A stretch of 64,000 bases of DNA from Peloplasma sp964566285 (GTDB lineage: Bacteria > Bacillota_I > Bacilli_A > Acholeplasmatales > Acholeplasmataceae): NCBI GenBank assembly GCA_964566285.1, contig CAZMIG010000011.1:12224-76223 (forward strand), given 5' to 3'. The translations under genes and the position numbers were made by a program. Of this stretch, positions 26,359 to 34,135 are shown piece after piece. Under the pieces are notes generated by a model. The model was given only the letters and a program-made list of their open reading frames with translations. It searched no databases and was not told where the DNA came from. Numbering within the stretch: position 1 is the first letter of the stretch; each line of letters starts with the position of its first letter.

Positions 26359-27614
26359 AAATAGATATCGCTATCATCGGTGGAGGTGCTGCAGGCTTAG
26401 CAGCTGCAATTGCAGCGAATAATTCCGCTGTCCGTATTCTTGTAATTGAAAGGGAAGAACAGTTGGGTGGTATATTAAACCAGTGTATACATAATGGATT
26501 TGGTTTGCATGTATTTAAGGAAGAACTTACCGGTCCTGAATATGCATCAAGATATATGGATGCTTTTTATGAAAAAAATATCGAATTTATGCTACATACA
26601 ACTGTAGTTGACATCAAGAAAACAAATGATTTTTTGGTAACTGTCACAAGTCTAGAGCAAGGACTTCAAAAAATTGAAGCTAAAGCAGTAATTCTTTCAA
26701 GTGGATGTTATGAAAGAACAAGAGGTTCAATTATGCTTCCCGGTGAGAGACCTAAAGGAATTATGCCAGCTGGAAGTGCACAGAGATATTTAAATATCGA
26801 CGGTTACTTAGTAGGCAAAAAAGTTTTCATTTTAGGTAGTGGTGATATTGGCTTAATCATGGCACGCAGAATGACACTCGAAGGTGCGGAGGTATTAGGT
26901 GTTGCAGAATTGATGCCTTACTCGAATGGGTTAACTAGAAATATTGTTCAGTGTTTACATGATTTTGATATTCCATTGTATTTATCACATACTGTAACCA
27001 ATGTTAAAGGTAAAGATCGTCTTGAACAAATCACAATTCAAGAAGTTGACTCGAAATTCAATCCAATTGAAGGTACTGAAAAAGTTTTTGATGTTGATAC
27101 GCTTTTACTATCTGTAGGTCTTATTCCAGACATCACATTATTTGATTCATTAAGTTTGAAAAAACATTCAGTTACTAAGAGTGCAATTGTAAACCAGTTC
27201 TATGAAGCAAATATCAGTGGACTCTTTGTATGTGGTAATGCTCTTCATGTACATGATCTAGTTGATTATGTAACTATTGAAAGTGAAAAAGCGGGTAAAA
27301 ATGCATTAGATTATGTACTGAACCCAAGAAAACCATCAAAACATGTTCATGAGATTCAATTAAATGAAAACATTAGATATGTTGTTCCTCAAATGATTGA
27401 TTTTGAATATTTCGATGTCCCTATAGAACTATCATTTAGAGTCACCAAGAAAATGAATAAGGGTATTTTCAAAATAATTCAAAATAATCAAATCATTATG
27501 ACTAAAAAAGCTAAAAATTTAGCCCCAGCAGAAATGGAAAAAATGAGCATCAATCCAAATATTTTGATTGATTCAAGTCCTTTAATGCTAACGCTTGAGG
27601 AGGTTGAAGTATGA
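26355..27614 (+). CDS. FAD/NAD(P)-dependent oxidoreductase of the glycerol operon
   Basis: A 419-residue pyridine nucleotide-disulfide-reductase-fold flavoprotein. Its FAD motif is AIIGGGAAGLAAAIAAN, and a second nucleotide-binding motif, VFILGSGDIGLIMARRM, lies near 155-175. The region LPGERPKGIMPAGSAQRYLN is characteristic of the enzymes paired with GlpA-like dehydrogenases. A redox-active CxxC is not seen, so it probably passes electrons between the dehydrogenase and NAD(P) or another carrier. ATG overlaps the upstream TGA (ATGA), and the downstream DUF1667 gene overlaps in the same way, which suggests a stoichiometric complex. Confidence 0.85.
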   Translation: MKIDIAIIGGGAAGLAAAIAANNSAVRILVIEREEQLGGILNQCIHNGFGLHVFKEELTGPEYASRYMDAFYEKNIEFMLHTTVVDIKKTNDFLVTVTSLEQGLQKIEAKAVILSSGCYERTRGSIMLPGERPKGIMPAGSAQRYLNIDGYLVGKKVFILGSGDIGLIMARRMTLEGAEVLGVAELMPYSNGLTRNIVQCLHDFDIPLYLSHTVTNVKGKDRLEQITIQEVDSKFNPIEGTEKVFDVDTLLLSVGLIPDITLFDSLSLKKHSVTKSAIVNQFYEANISGLFVCGNALHVHDLVDYVTIESEKAGKNALDYVLNPRKPSKHVHEIQLNENIRYVVPQMIDFEYFDVPIELSFRVTKKMNKGIFKIIQNNQIIMTKKAKNLAPAEMEKMSINPNILIDSSPLMLTLEEVEV

Positions 27615-27964
27615 GAGAAATGATTTGTATTGCATGTCCTGTTGGATGCCATTTAACAATTGATGAAAATCTACATGTCAAAGGGAATCTTTGTCAAAGA
27701 GGTGAAAAGTATGCTATTGAAGAAATAACACACCCAACACGCATCTTAACAACAACAGTCAAAACAACAAGCTTGATCAACCCGAGATTAAGTGTTAAAA
27801 CTAAAGATCCAATTCCAAAAGAACTCTTATTTGAAGCTATGGAAATTCTCAATAGCATAACAATAGAAAATAATGTTAAAATAGGAGATGTAATCGTTAA
27901 AAATATTCTAAATACAGGTGTTGATATGATAGCAACCAAAACTATCATTATTAATAACAAATAA
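27611..27964 (+). CDS. DUF1667 protein, probable iron-sulfur or zinc subunit
   Basis: A 117-residue protein whose N-terminus has four cysteines, C6, C9, C13 and C28, in the pattern CxxCxxxC...C (CIACPVGC, then LCQRG). This is the DUF1667 pattern, known beside GlpA-like dehydrogenases in anaerobes. The C-terminal part is an alpha-beta fold without clear catalytic residues. It overlaps the preceding oxidoreductase by four bases and precedes glpK, so it is probably a small subunit of the dehydrogenase complex. The metal is not known. Confidence 0.85.
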   Translation: MREMICIACPVGCHLTIDENLHVKGNLCQRGEKYAIEEITHPTRILTTTVKTTSLINPRLSVKTKDPIPKELLFEAMEILNSITIENNVKIGDVIVKNILNTGVDMIATKTIIINNK

Positions 27965-27977
27965 AGGGGAGAAAACT

Positions 27978-29474
27978 ATGAAAAAATATATCATGGCAAT
28001 TGATCAAGGAACAACGAGTACAAGAGCTATTATTTTTGATCACGAAAGTAATATTGTTGCAATAGCGAGTGATGAGATTTCGCAAATATATCCAAAACCC
28101 GGTTGGGTTGAGCATAACGCAAATCAAATTTGGGTGAGTGTATTAGCCGTCATGGCTCGTGTCTTATTAGAAGCGGATGTTCATGCAGATCAAATACATT
28201 CTATTGGAATTACCAATCAAAGAGAAACGACCGTTGTTTGGGATAAAGTCACCGGACAACCCATCCATAACGCAATAGTTTGGCAATCAAGACAGACAAG
28301 TCAAATTTGTGATGAATTAATAAAAGCTGGTTACGATCAACTCTTTAGGGACAAAACCGGATTGCTCATTGATGCATATTTTTCAGGAACTAAGATCAAG
28401 TGGATACTAGATAATGTGCCCGGTGCAAGAAAAAAAGCTGAAAAAGGTGAATTACTTTTTGGAACCATTGATTCATGGTTAGTCTATAAATTAACTGGTA
28501 AAACTCATATTACTGATTATACCAATGCATCAAGAACTTTAATCTATAATATTCATGATCTCAAATGGGACCAAGAATTATGTGAAATTTTAAATATCCC
28601 TATGTCAATGTTGCCTACAGTAAAATCATCCTCTGAAATATATGGTTACACTGTTCCATATCATTTTTTTGGTGAGAAAGTTCCAATTAGTGGTATTGCT
28701 GGAGATCAACAAGCTGCTTTATTTGGTCAAGTTTGTTTCGAAAAAGGTAGTGTAAAGAATACATATGGAACTGGATGTTTCATGTTAATGAATACCGGAG
28801 AAACTCCAGTAAAATCTAGTCATGGTCTACTGACAACAATCGCCTGGGGTATAAACAACAAAATCACTTATGCTCTCGAAGGTAGTGTATTCGTTGCAGG
28901 TTCTTCTGTGCAATGGCTAAGAGATGGTATCAAATTAATAAGTTCAGCTTCTGAAACTGAGGAACTCGCAACTTCACTTGATAGCAATGAAGGCGTTTAT
29001 ATAGTTCCAGCATTTGTAGGATTGGGTACACCTTATTGGGATTCTGATGCTAGAGGCGCAATATTTGGATTAACACGTGGAACGAATAAAGAGCATATAG
29101 CTAGAGCTACACTTGAAGCAATTTGTTACCAATCTATGGATGTATTGCGTGCAATGGAAGAGGATACGAACATCCCAATTCAATCGTTTAAAGTCGATGG
29201 TGGAGCAACTGTGAATAGCTTCTTAATGCAATTTCAATCAGATATTTTAAACTTAAATGTTGAACGCCCTGTCATACAGGAAACTACCGCATTAGGTGCT
29301 GCATATCTTTCTGGACTATCTACAGGTTTTTGGGAATCTAAAGAAGAAATACAAACATCTTGGAAACTCCAAAAATTATTTAGTCCAAAAATGAAGGAAA
29401 AAATAAGAGCAAAAAACATTAAAGGTTGGAAAATTGCTGTTTCTTCAACAAGACAATTCAAAAACAATGATTGA
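27978..29474 (+). CDS. glpK: Glycerol kinase
   Basis: Glycerol kinase makes glycerol 3-phosphate from glycerol and ATP. The 498-residue sequence has all expected motifs: the phosphate loop AIDQGTTSTRA, NQRETTVVWDK, and GIAGDQQAALFGQ with its catalytic Asp. The His at 229 in VPYHFFGEKVP lies at the position where Firmicutes GlpK is phosphorylated by HPr of the sugar phosphotransferase system, so carbon control by PTS is likely. It is the last gene of the glycerol operon, 13 bases after DUF1667. No glpF facilitator is in the window. Confidence 0.96.
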   Translation: MKKYIMAIDQGTTSTRAIIFDHESNIVAIASDEISQIYPKPGWVEHNANQIWVSVLAVMARVLLEADVHADQIHSIGITNQRETTVVWDKVTGQPIHNAIVWQSRQTSQICDELIKAGYDQLFRDKTGLLIDAYFSGTKIKWILDNVPGARKKAEKGELLFGTIDSWLVYKLTGKTHITDYTNASRTLIYNIHDLKWDQELCEILNIPMSMLPTVKSSSEIYGYTVPYHFFGEKVPISGIAGDQQAALFGQVCFEKGSVKNTYGTGCFMLMNTGETPVKSSHGLLTTIAWGINNKITYALEGSVFVAGSSVQWLRDGIKLISSASETEELATSLDSNEGVYIVPAFVGLGTPYWDSDARGAIFGLTRGTNKEHIARATLEAICYQSMDVLRAMEEDTNIPIQSFKVDGGATVNSFLMQFQSDILNLNVERPVIQETTALGAAYLSGLSTGFWESKEEIQTSWKLQKLFSPKMKEKIRAKNIKGWKIAVSSTRQFKNND

Positions 29475-29519
29475 TTTCTATCTTGATGTATAATAAAAGT
29501 AAAACTGGAGGTCATAAAA

Positions 29520-29843
29520 ATGTTTGTTTATGCGATGGAATATGATGAATTACTGCACGATTTCAAAAGACGATTAATACTTAATGATAAACCAATTCTG
29601 CTTATTTATATGATTGATAAAGTTTATGCATTAGATGATCGTTGTACACATTTGGGTTCCTCTTTACTAAAAGGAACGATTAAGGATCATACTGTGGAAT
29701 GTAAATCGCACCATGCAAAATTCAATATTGAAACTGGAGAAGTTATTGATAAGGCGCATATAGGTTTTGTGAGAATGCCAACTAAACCAATCAATGTTTA
29801 TGAAACTAAAGTCAACGAAAATAAAATTTATGTGAAGTTATAA
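29520..29843 (+). CDS. Rieske-type [2Fe-2S] protein
   Basis: A 107-residue single-domain Rieske ferredoxin. Its cluster ligands are C42 and H44 (RCTHLG) and C61 and H64 (ECKSHH), and the sequence after them, FNIETGEV, matches the family. There is no signal peptide or membrane helix, so it is a soluble electron carrier. GGAGGT precedes the ATG. A TATAAT-like sequence between it and glpK suggests it may be transcribed separately. A terminator follows. Confidence 0.87.
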   Translation: MFVYAMEYDELLHDFKRRLILNDKPILLIYMIDKVYALDDRCTHLGSSLLKGTIKDHTVECKSHHAKFNIETGEVIDKAHIGFVRMPTKPINVYETKVNENKIYVKL

Positions 29844-29847
29844 AAAA

Positions 29848-29874
29848 TAAAAACCAATCGACGATTGGTTTTTA
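29848..29874. terminator. Bidirectional rho-independent terminator
   Basis: TAAAAACCAATC and GATTGGTTTTTA form a perfect 12-base stem with a three-base loop, between the Rieske and nitroreductase genes. Confidence 0.87.
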
Positions 29875-29881
29875 TTTAATA

Positions 29882-30424
29882 CTATCGATAAATAGTTGTT
29901 AGTGATGCTGCACTTTTTCTTATTTTGGCTGGTTTGATAAATTCACTATATCCTACCATAACCAAACCAACGATTAATTCACCAGATTTAAGTCCCAAAA
30001 TATCTTTAAAAGCATCTGTTTCAGAATAAAGTGGTGTTTTCCATGATGTTGCAAGATCTGATTCGGTTGCTAATAACAAGAAGTTCTGAATTAATGTTGC
30101 TACTGCTTCCAAATCTTCAATTCCGTCTCTCAAGTCCGAATTTGATGGTGTAATGAATGCAAGCACTGAAGGCGCTTGAAAGACTTTGTGTATGAGAGGT
30201 TCTATTTCTATTTTTACTTTATTAGAAAGTGTCTGTAAATAACGATCAACAAATACTTCTTTATTTTCACCATTCAAAATGATAAATCTCCATGGTTCTC
30301 TCATTTTATGATTAGGTGCATATACTGCTGTTTCTAATATATCAATTATCAATTGATTATCCACTGGCCGTGAATCAAATTTTGAATTACTTGTTCTCAT
30401 CTTGATTATTTCTGCTAATTTCAT
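29882..30424 (-). CDS. Nitroreductase family protein
   Basis: A 180-residue FMN-dependent NAD(P)H oxidoreductase. The N-terminal RTSNSKFDSRPV is the FMN-binding start of the family, APNHKMREPWRFIIL the second motif, and the C-terminal half has LLLATESDLATSW and GELIVGLVMVGY. It is of the small YdjA-like type. Native substrate unknown. AGGAG precedes the ATG. A terminator lies between it and the upstream membrane protein gene. Confidence 0.87.
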   Translation of the reverse strand: MKLAEIIKMRTSNSKFDSRPVDNQLIIDILETAVYAPNHKMREPWRFIILNGENKEVFVDRYLQTLSNKVKIEIEPLIHKVFQAPSVLAFITPSNSDLRDGIEDLEAVATLIQNFLLLATESDLATSWKTPLYSETDAFKDILGLKSGELIVGLVMVGYSEFIKPAKIRKSAASLTTIYR

Positions 30425-30488
30425 ATAATCATCTCCTACTGCTATGATACCTTATAATTATGTACCTTTCAATTCAAACACAAAAAAA

Positions 30489-30513
30489 AGTAAGAGTTGA
30501 GACATCTCTTACT
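30489..30513 (-). terminator. Rho-independent terminator
   Basis: AGTAAGAG and CTCTTACT pair perfectly. On the minus strand the stem is followed by a run of T, so it ends the four-helix membrane protein transcript. Confidence 0.8.
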
Positions 30514-30537
30514 AAAAAGGGTATTAATAATCTATAC

Positions 30538-30957
30538 TTAAAGAATTTTTTTGGGATGAATTGAATTTCCGTTAACTTCTTCAATCATTTTTTCTCTAAT
30601 ATAATCAAGTAAAGTTGTAATAAATAGAAAGATTAGTACCATTAATACTGAAAATTGTAAATCAAAACTAATGATTGCATATGTTATGAAAAGCAAAGCT
30701 AAAAAGATATAGAATCCATATAAAAATTTTCCAAAGATGGGTTTGTATCGTTTTAGTTGCTTATAATTATTCTTTTGTAATACAACGACAAAAACAATTA
30801 GAAAAATATAGCCAGTCATTCCGCCATAGATGAAGAGTAATGAAGAATTAGCTATGGAATGATTTCTTGGCAAGAAATAATTAATTGTCAGGTCTCCTGC
30901 ATAATACACTAATGCAAAAGTACCGATTATCATTATAAACTTCATGATATTTTTCAT
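30538..30957 (-). CDS. Four-helix membrane protein of unknown function
   Basis: A 139-residue protein with four hydrophobic stretches and basic loops, including YKQLKRYKP between helices 2 and 3 and a charged C-terminus. I do not recognise a family. AAAGGA lies upstream of the ATG at a normal distance. The pattern is that of a small inner-membrane protein rather than a transporter. It is transcribed away from the repeat-peptide locus and ends at a clear terminator. Confidence 0.55.
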   Translation of the reverse strand: MKNIMKFIMIIGTFALVYYAGDLTINYFLPRNHSIANSSLLFIYGGMTGYIFLIVFVVVLQKNNYKQLKRYKPIFGKFLYGFYIFLALLFITYAIISFDLQFSVLMVLIFLFITTLLDYIREKMIEEVNGNSIHPKKIL

Positions 30958-31435
30958 TGATGTAAAATCCTTTCAAATGAGTCAAATAATAATCAGATGT
31001 TAAGATCGATATTTACTATATTGTATACATAATCAATGCTTCAATAGAGATAAGATTACAGTCCGTGAATTAGCCCTATTAAAAATCTTTAAAAACATTC
31101 CATTTGAAGCATTGACTACATATACAATTTAGCTCTTCGAATTAACCCTAAAAAATGAGTAACAAAAAAATATAACGTGATTTCTAATGTTGTATTTGTG
31201 ATAGAAAAGAAATAAAGGGATTGAGAAAAATTTAGTTATTAAGAAATTTTCCACAAATTTATTTTGTGGTCATAACAATTGAATATGAACAGCAATCATG
31301 AAAGCGAGCAAAATGCCCAGAAATTTTTCATGAAGAAGAATAGGTTTTCAGATGTAAATGAAAACAATAATTTGTGCAAATTTTCGATTTTTTAAAGTTG
31401 AAAATATGTTATAATGAACATGCATTCATAGTTCA
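30958..31435. other. Non-coding region with an imperfect inverted repeat
   Basis: No supported coding frame is seen in this 478-base stretch. It has a 24-base imperfect inverted repeat (31021-31044/31104-31127), near-direct repeats of GAATTAxCCCTA at about 31068 and 31139, and a small hairpin, AATGAAC/GTTCATT (31413-31437), just beyond the stop of the repeat-peptide gene. It may contain degraded mobile DNA. Confidence 0.5.
31021..31127. repeat. 24-bp imperfect inverted repeat, possible MITE
   Basis: The arm at 31021-31044 and the inverse of 31104-31127 agree at 21 of 24 positions, with the identical blocks TTGTATA and TCAATGCTTCAA. The interior is 59 bases and non-coding. No clear target duplication is seen outside the arms, and the element is 107 bases long. 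Confidence 0.5.
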
Positions 31436-31813
31436 TTAAAGTTCGACATGCGCTGGTAAATCAGAGTTGTGAAAACCTAATTCAACGTGTACTGGTAAAT
31501 CTGAATTATGGAAACCTAACTCAATGTATTCAGGCGTTCCTGAGTTTGCAAAATCTAACTCAATGTATTCTGGTGTTCCTGAGTTTGCGAAATCTAACTC
31601 AATGTATTCTGGTGTTCCTGAGTTTGCGAAATCTAGTTCAATGTATTCTGGTGTTCCTGAATTTGCAAAATCTAATTCAACATATTCTGGTGTTCCTGAA
31701 TTTTCAAAATCTAGTGTTCTATTTCCGAAAGATTCTGATTGTTCTGATTGATATCTAAGTGAAACAGCAATTGAAACTACACAAATTAAGACTACTACTA
31801 AAATTTTTCTCAT
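31436..31813 (-). CDS. Precursor with seven tandem 13-residue repeats, candidate multi-copy signalling peptide
   Basis: The 125-residue product starts with a basic MRK and a hydrophobic stretch (residues about 4-18), which could be a signal or anchor segment, followed by a polar linker up to residue 33. The rest is seven contiguous copies of a 13-residue unit, consensus L-D/G-F-x-N-S-G/D-T/L-P-x-Y/H-I/V-E, plus a final Leu. Copies 1-5 are the acidic type LDFANSGTPEYIE (copy 1 slightly varied), and copies 6-7 are LGFHNSDLPVHVE and its Ala variant. ATG 31813 is chosen because GGGAGG is eight bases upstream. The gene is divergent from an HTH regulator with a 94-base gap. I read it as a pheromone precursor; a surface repeat protein is the alternative. 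Confidence 0.6.
   Translation of the reverse strand: MRKILVVVLICVVSIAVSLRYQSEQSESFGNRTLDFENSGTPEYVELDFANSGTPEYIELDFANSGTPEYIELDFANSGTPEYIELDFANSGTPEYIELGFHNSDLPVHVELGFHNSDLPAHVEL
31446..31718 (-). repeat. Seven contiguous 39-bp coding repeats
   Basis: Units begin at 31446, 31485, 31524, 31563, 31602, 31641 and 31680. The four units 31524-31679 encode the identical 13 residues although they differ at several bases, all synonymous. The two units at 31446 and 31485 form a second type and differ from each other by one amino acid. There are no spacers, so it is not a CRISPR array. Confidence 0.9.
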
Positions 31814-31833
31814 GGCTAATGCCTCCCTTTTAT

Positions 31834-31880
31834 CTAATTGTATTACCAATTAGGTTAAAATAACAGGGCGTATATGTCCT
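31834..31880. promoter_or_regulatory. Divergent control region with two inverted repeats
   Basis: The 94 bases between the peptide gene and the regulator gene contain CTAATTG/CAATTAG (31834-31840 and 31847-31853), a perfect 7-base inverted repeat, and AGGGC/GTCCT (31865-31869 and 31876-31880) with one mismatch. The first overlaps a candidate -10 box (TACAAT on the minus strand) of the peptide gene. They are good operator candidates for the neighbouring regulator. Confidence 0.4.
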
Positions 31881-31907
31881 ATTCTTACAGAAAAAGGTTA
31901 AATTTTT

Positions 31908-32852
31908 ATGAAATCTAAAGAACTTTGTATTTTTTTGGAGCGTTTACGTTCCGCAAGGAATATATCTCAAGAAAGTTTTACTGATAATGTCGTGTCGCTT
32001 AGACAATATCGAAGATACTTGAGTGGTGAGTCAGATGTTCCTTTCCAAGTCATACAACATTTAACTGAAAAAATCGGAGTAAAAACCGATAATTTATTAC
32101 GTGAATTTGAGATTGCAAAGGTTGAAGAAACAGAATTGGTTAACAAATTATTTAATTTGGCTGTGAATTATGCACATGATGAGTTCATTGAAATTTCAAG
32201 GGTATTACCAGTCAATCAAATCATTGATAAAAACAATCAACTAATGTATCAGCATAGTATAATTCTCGATAAATTTTATTCTCAACAAATTTCAAAAACT
32301 GAGACAGGATTACAAAATGCAAACTTAATTAATTATCCTGAGATTTTAAACTCACAGATTATCACTTCAATTGAAATGCTAGTCTTAAGTTCCTTAATTG
32401 ATTTTTTAGAGCAATCCCACCATCATGCAATCATCAAAAAAATTCAAGATTTTATCGATGATAGATCCATTGTAATTAGTGGTGTTAATGAAAAAATATT
32501 CATTCATATTTTAGCCAAAATTTCTAAGTATTTTGGAGCACATGAAGATTTTGATAATGTCTTAAAGTTTTGTGAAATGGGTGTGGAAAAAAACTTAGCA
32601 CTTAAGTCATACTACTTAATGGATTACTTCTACTATTATCAATCTTTGGTTTACCATCGCCTAGAAAATTTCGAGAAATATGAACTAATGCTTGCCAATT
32701 GTTTTAGTGTTTTACACTTTGAAAATAATGAGAAAAAAATCGAGAAATTTACGCGATTGATTGAAGAAGATTTTAATATAAATTTCGCTCAATTTGCTGC
32801 TGATTATTTCACAAAAAAGAATAAAGTTTTTGAATCTTCAAATGAAGAATAA
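31908..32852 (+). CDS. HTH and helical-repeat regulator of Rgg/PlcR (RRNPP) type
   Basis: A 314-residue cytosolic protein. Residues about 5-65 form an Xre-type helix-turn-helix (LERLRSARNISQESFTD, then RQYRRYLSG and PFQVIQHLTEKIGV). The remaining 240 residues are all helical, with patterns of about 35-40 residues such as YFGAHEDFDNVLKFCEMGVEK and YYYQSLVYHRLENFEKYELML, as in the peptide-binding TPR-like domains of Rgg, PlcR and PrgX. Total length fits the family. Its divergent neighbour encodes a repeat-peptide precursor, the usual arrangement for receptor and pheromone. AAAAAGG precedes the ATG. It should act as a peptide-responsive activator or repressor; the ligand is inferred. Confidence 0.75.
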   Translation: MKSKELCIFLERLRSARNISQESFTDNVVSLRQYRRYLSGESDVPFQVIQHLTEKIGVKTDNLLREFEIAKVEETELVNKLFNLAVNYAHDEFIEISRVLPVNQIIDKNNQLMYQHSIILDKFYSQQISKTETGLQNANLINYPEILNSQIITSIEMLVLSSLIDFLEQSHHHAIIKKIQDFIDDRSIVISGVNEKIFIHILAKISKYFGAHEDFDNVLKFCEMGVEKNLALKSYYLMDYFYYYQSLVYHRLENFEKYELMLANCFSVLHFENNEKKIEKFTRLIEEDFNINFAQFAADYFTKKNKVFESSNEE

Positions 32853-32872
32853 TCAAAGGTTATGGTGATTAA

Positions 32873-34057
32873 ATGTCTATTTGTAAAATCTACTTAAAAC
32901 CCACAGAGGAACTACGTATTTTGCAAAGGCACCCTTGGGTATATAGTAATGAAATCGATCGTATCGAAGGAACTATTAAAAGTGGAGAAATTGCTTATGT
33001 ATATACTAACAACAACGCCTTTCTAGGGAAAGGTTTTTTGAATACTTCCTCAAAAATATTTGTCAGAATATTAAGCCGACAAGAAGATCAAATAATCGAT
33101 GAGATATTTTTTTATGATATTATTAACAAATCAAATCAATCCAGAATTGAAATAGGTTACCAAAACAGCTATCGAGTAATTTTTGCTGAAGCTGATGGAA
33201 TTCCTGGATTCATTGTCGATAAGTACAACGATTATCTCTCAATACAAATTCTTTCTCTAGGTATTGAGCTTAGAAAAGAAATGTTTGTTAAAATATTAGT
33301 TCAAATATTTAATCCGAAAGGCATTTATGAACGAAGTGATGTTTCTGTTCGTAAAAAAGAAGGTCTGGAATTATTCAAAGGTGTCATCTATGGTGAAGTT
33401 CCTGAATCTATCGAAATTAAAGAGAATGATCTTAAGATGGTAATCGATATAATAAATGGTCAAAAAACAGGCACATTTCTTGATCAACAGGACAATCATG
33501 ATGCTATAAAAAACTATGTTAAAAATAAAAATGTCTTAGATTGCTTTTCTCATATAGGTGGCTTTGGTTTACATGCTGCTTATCATGGAGCAAAATCTGT
33601 GACCTGTTTAGATATTTCAGAGCAAGCAATTAAACGTATAATTAAAAATGCTGAACTGAATAATTTTACAAATGTAACTGCACTAAAAGCAAATATATTT
33701 GATGCCTTAAGAAACTATCAAAATGAAGAGCAGAATTTCGACGTAATCATTCTTGATCCACCCGCTTTCGCAAAAAAGAAAGATGATATCAAGAAAGCTT
33801 ATAATGGTTATAAAGAAATTAATCTTCAAGCACTAAAAATAATAAATGATGGTGGATACTTAGTAACATGTTCATGCTCACATTATATGACTCCGGCTTT
33901 ATTTTTAGAAATGTTAATGGACGCAGCAACTGATGCAAAGAAAATAGTTCAGATGATTGAGTTTAGAATTCAAGGGAAAGATCATCCAGCGCTCCTTGGA
34001 TCCGATGAATCACTTTACTTAAAATGTGTGATTCTAAGAGTTAAATCTTCAATATAA
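32873..34057 (+). CDS. rlmI: 23S rRNA (cytosine) methyltransferase, RlmI family
   Basis: A 394-residue SAM-dependent methyltransferase. An N-terminal PUA domain (about 1-75, including LQRHPWVYSNEIDRIEG) is followed by an EEHEE-type linker region and a Rossmann catalytic domain with SAM motif NVLDCFSHIGGFGLHAAYHGA, VTCLDIS, and the catalytic loop ILDPPAFAKKK. The CSCSHY segment has the cysteines of the m5C mechanism. Length and order agree with E. coli RlmI, which methylates C1962 of 23S rRNA. It starts 20 bases after the HTH regulator, so read-through from it is possible, and it ends at a perfect terminator. Confidence 0.87.
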   Translation: MSICKIYLKPTEELRILQRHPWVYSNEIDRIEGTIKSGEIAYVYTNNNAFLGKGFLNTSSKIFVRILSRQEDQIIDEIFFYDIINKSNQSRIEIGYQNSYRVIFAEADGIPGFIVDKYNDYLSIQILSLGIELRKEMFVKILVQIFNPKGIYERSDVSVRKKEGLELFKGVIYGEVPESIEIKENDLKMVIDIINGQKTGTFLDQQDNHDAIKNYVKNKNVLDCFSHIGGFGLHAAYHGAKSVTCLDISEQAIKRIIKNAELNNFTNVTALKANIFDALRNYQNEEQNFDVIILDPPAFAKKKDDIKKAYNGYKEINLQALKIINDGGYLVTCSCSHYMTPALFLEMLMDAATDAKKIVQMIEFRIQGKDHPALLGSDESLYLKCVILRVKSSI

Positions 34058-34091
34058 AAACGCTAAGATAATAGTAATTATCTTAGCGTTT
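34058..34091. terminator. Bidirectional rho-independent terminator
   Basis: AAACGCTAAGATAAT and ATTATCTTAGCGTTT form a perfect 15-base stem with a four-base loop, between rlmI and a convergent GNAT gene. Confidence 0.88.
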
Positions 34092-34135
34092 ATTAATTAC
34101 ATTATATAGCTTTATAAAGACATGTAAACTAATTT

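Noticed and set aside
27694..27960. 88-codon hydrophobic minus-strand frame over DUF1667
   Set aside because: It is antisense to an operon gene with conserved cysteines and overlapping start codons, and lacks its own ribosome binding site.
27978..29474. UGA read as tryptophan, as in many Mollicutes
   Set aside because: glpK and several others end in TGA at the family's normal length, and their Trp codons are TGG. The standard code applies.
31446..31718. Repeats of constant 39-base length suggesting a CRISPR array
   Set aside because: The units are contiguous with no spacers, translate in one frame, and no cas gene is near.
31524..31751. Plus-strand open frame through the 39-bp repeats (MYSGVPEFAKSNS units)
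   Set aside because: It is in the opposite strand of the repeat gene and has no ribosome binding site. The minus-strand frame has a GGGAGG site, a signal-like N-terminus and synonymous-only variation, so it is the real one.
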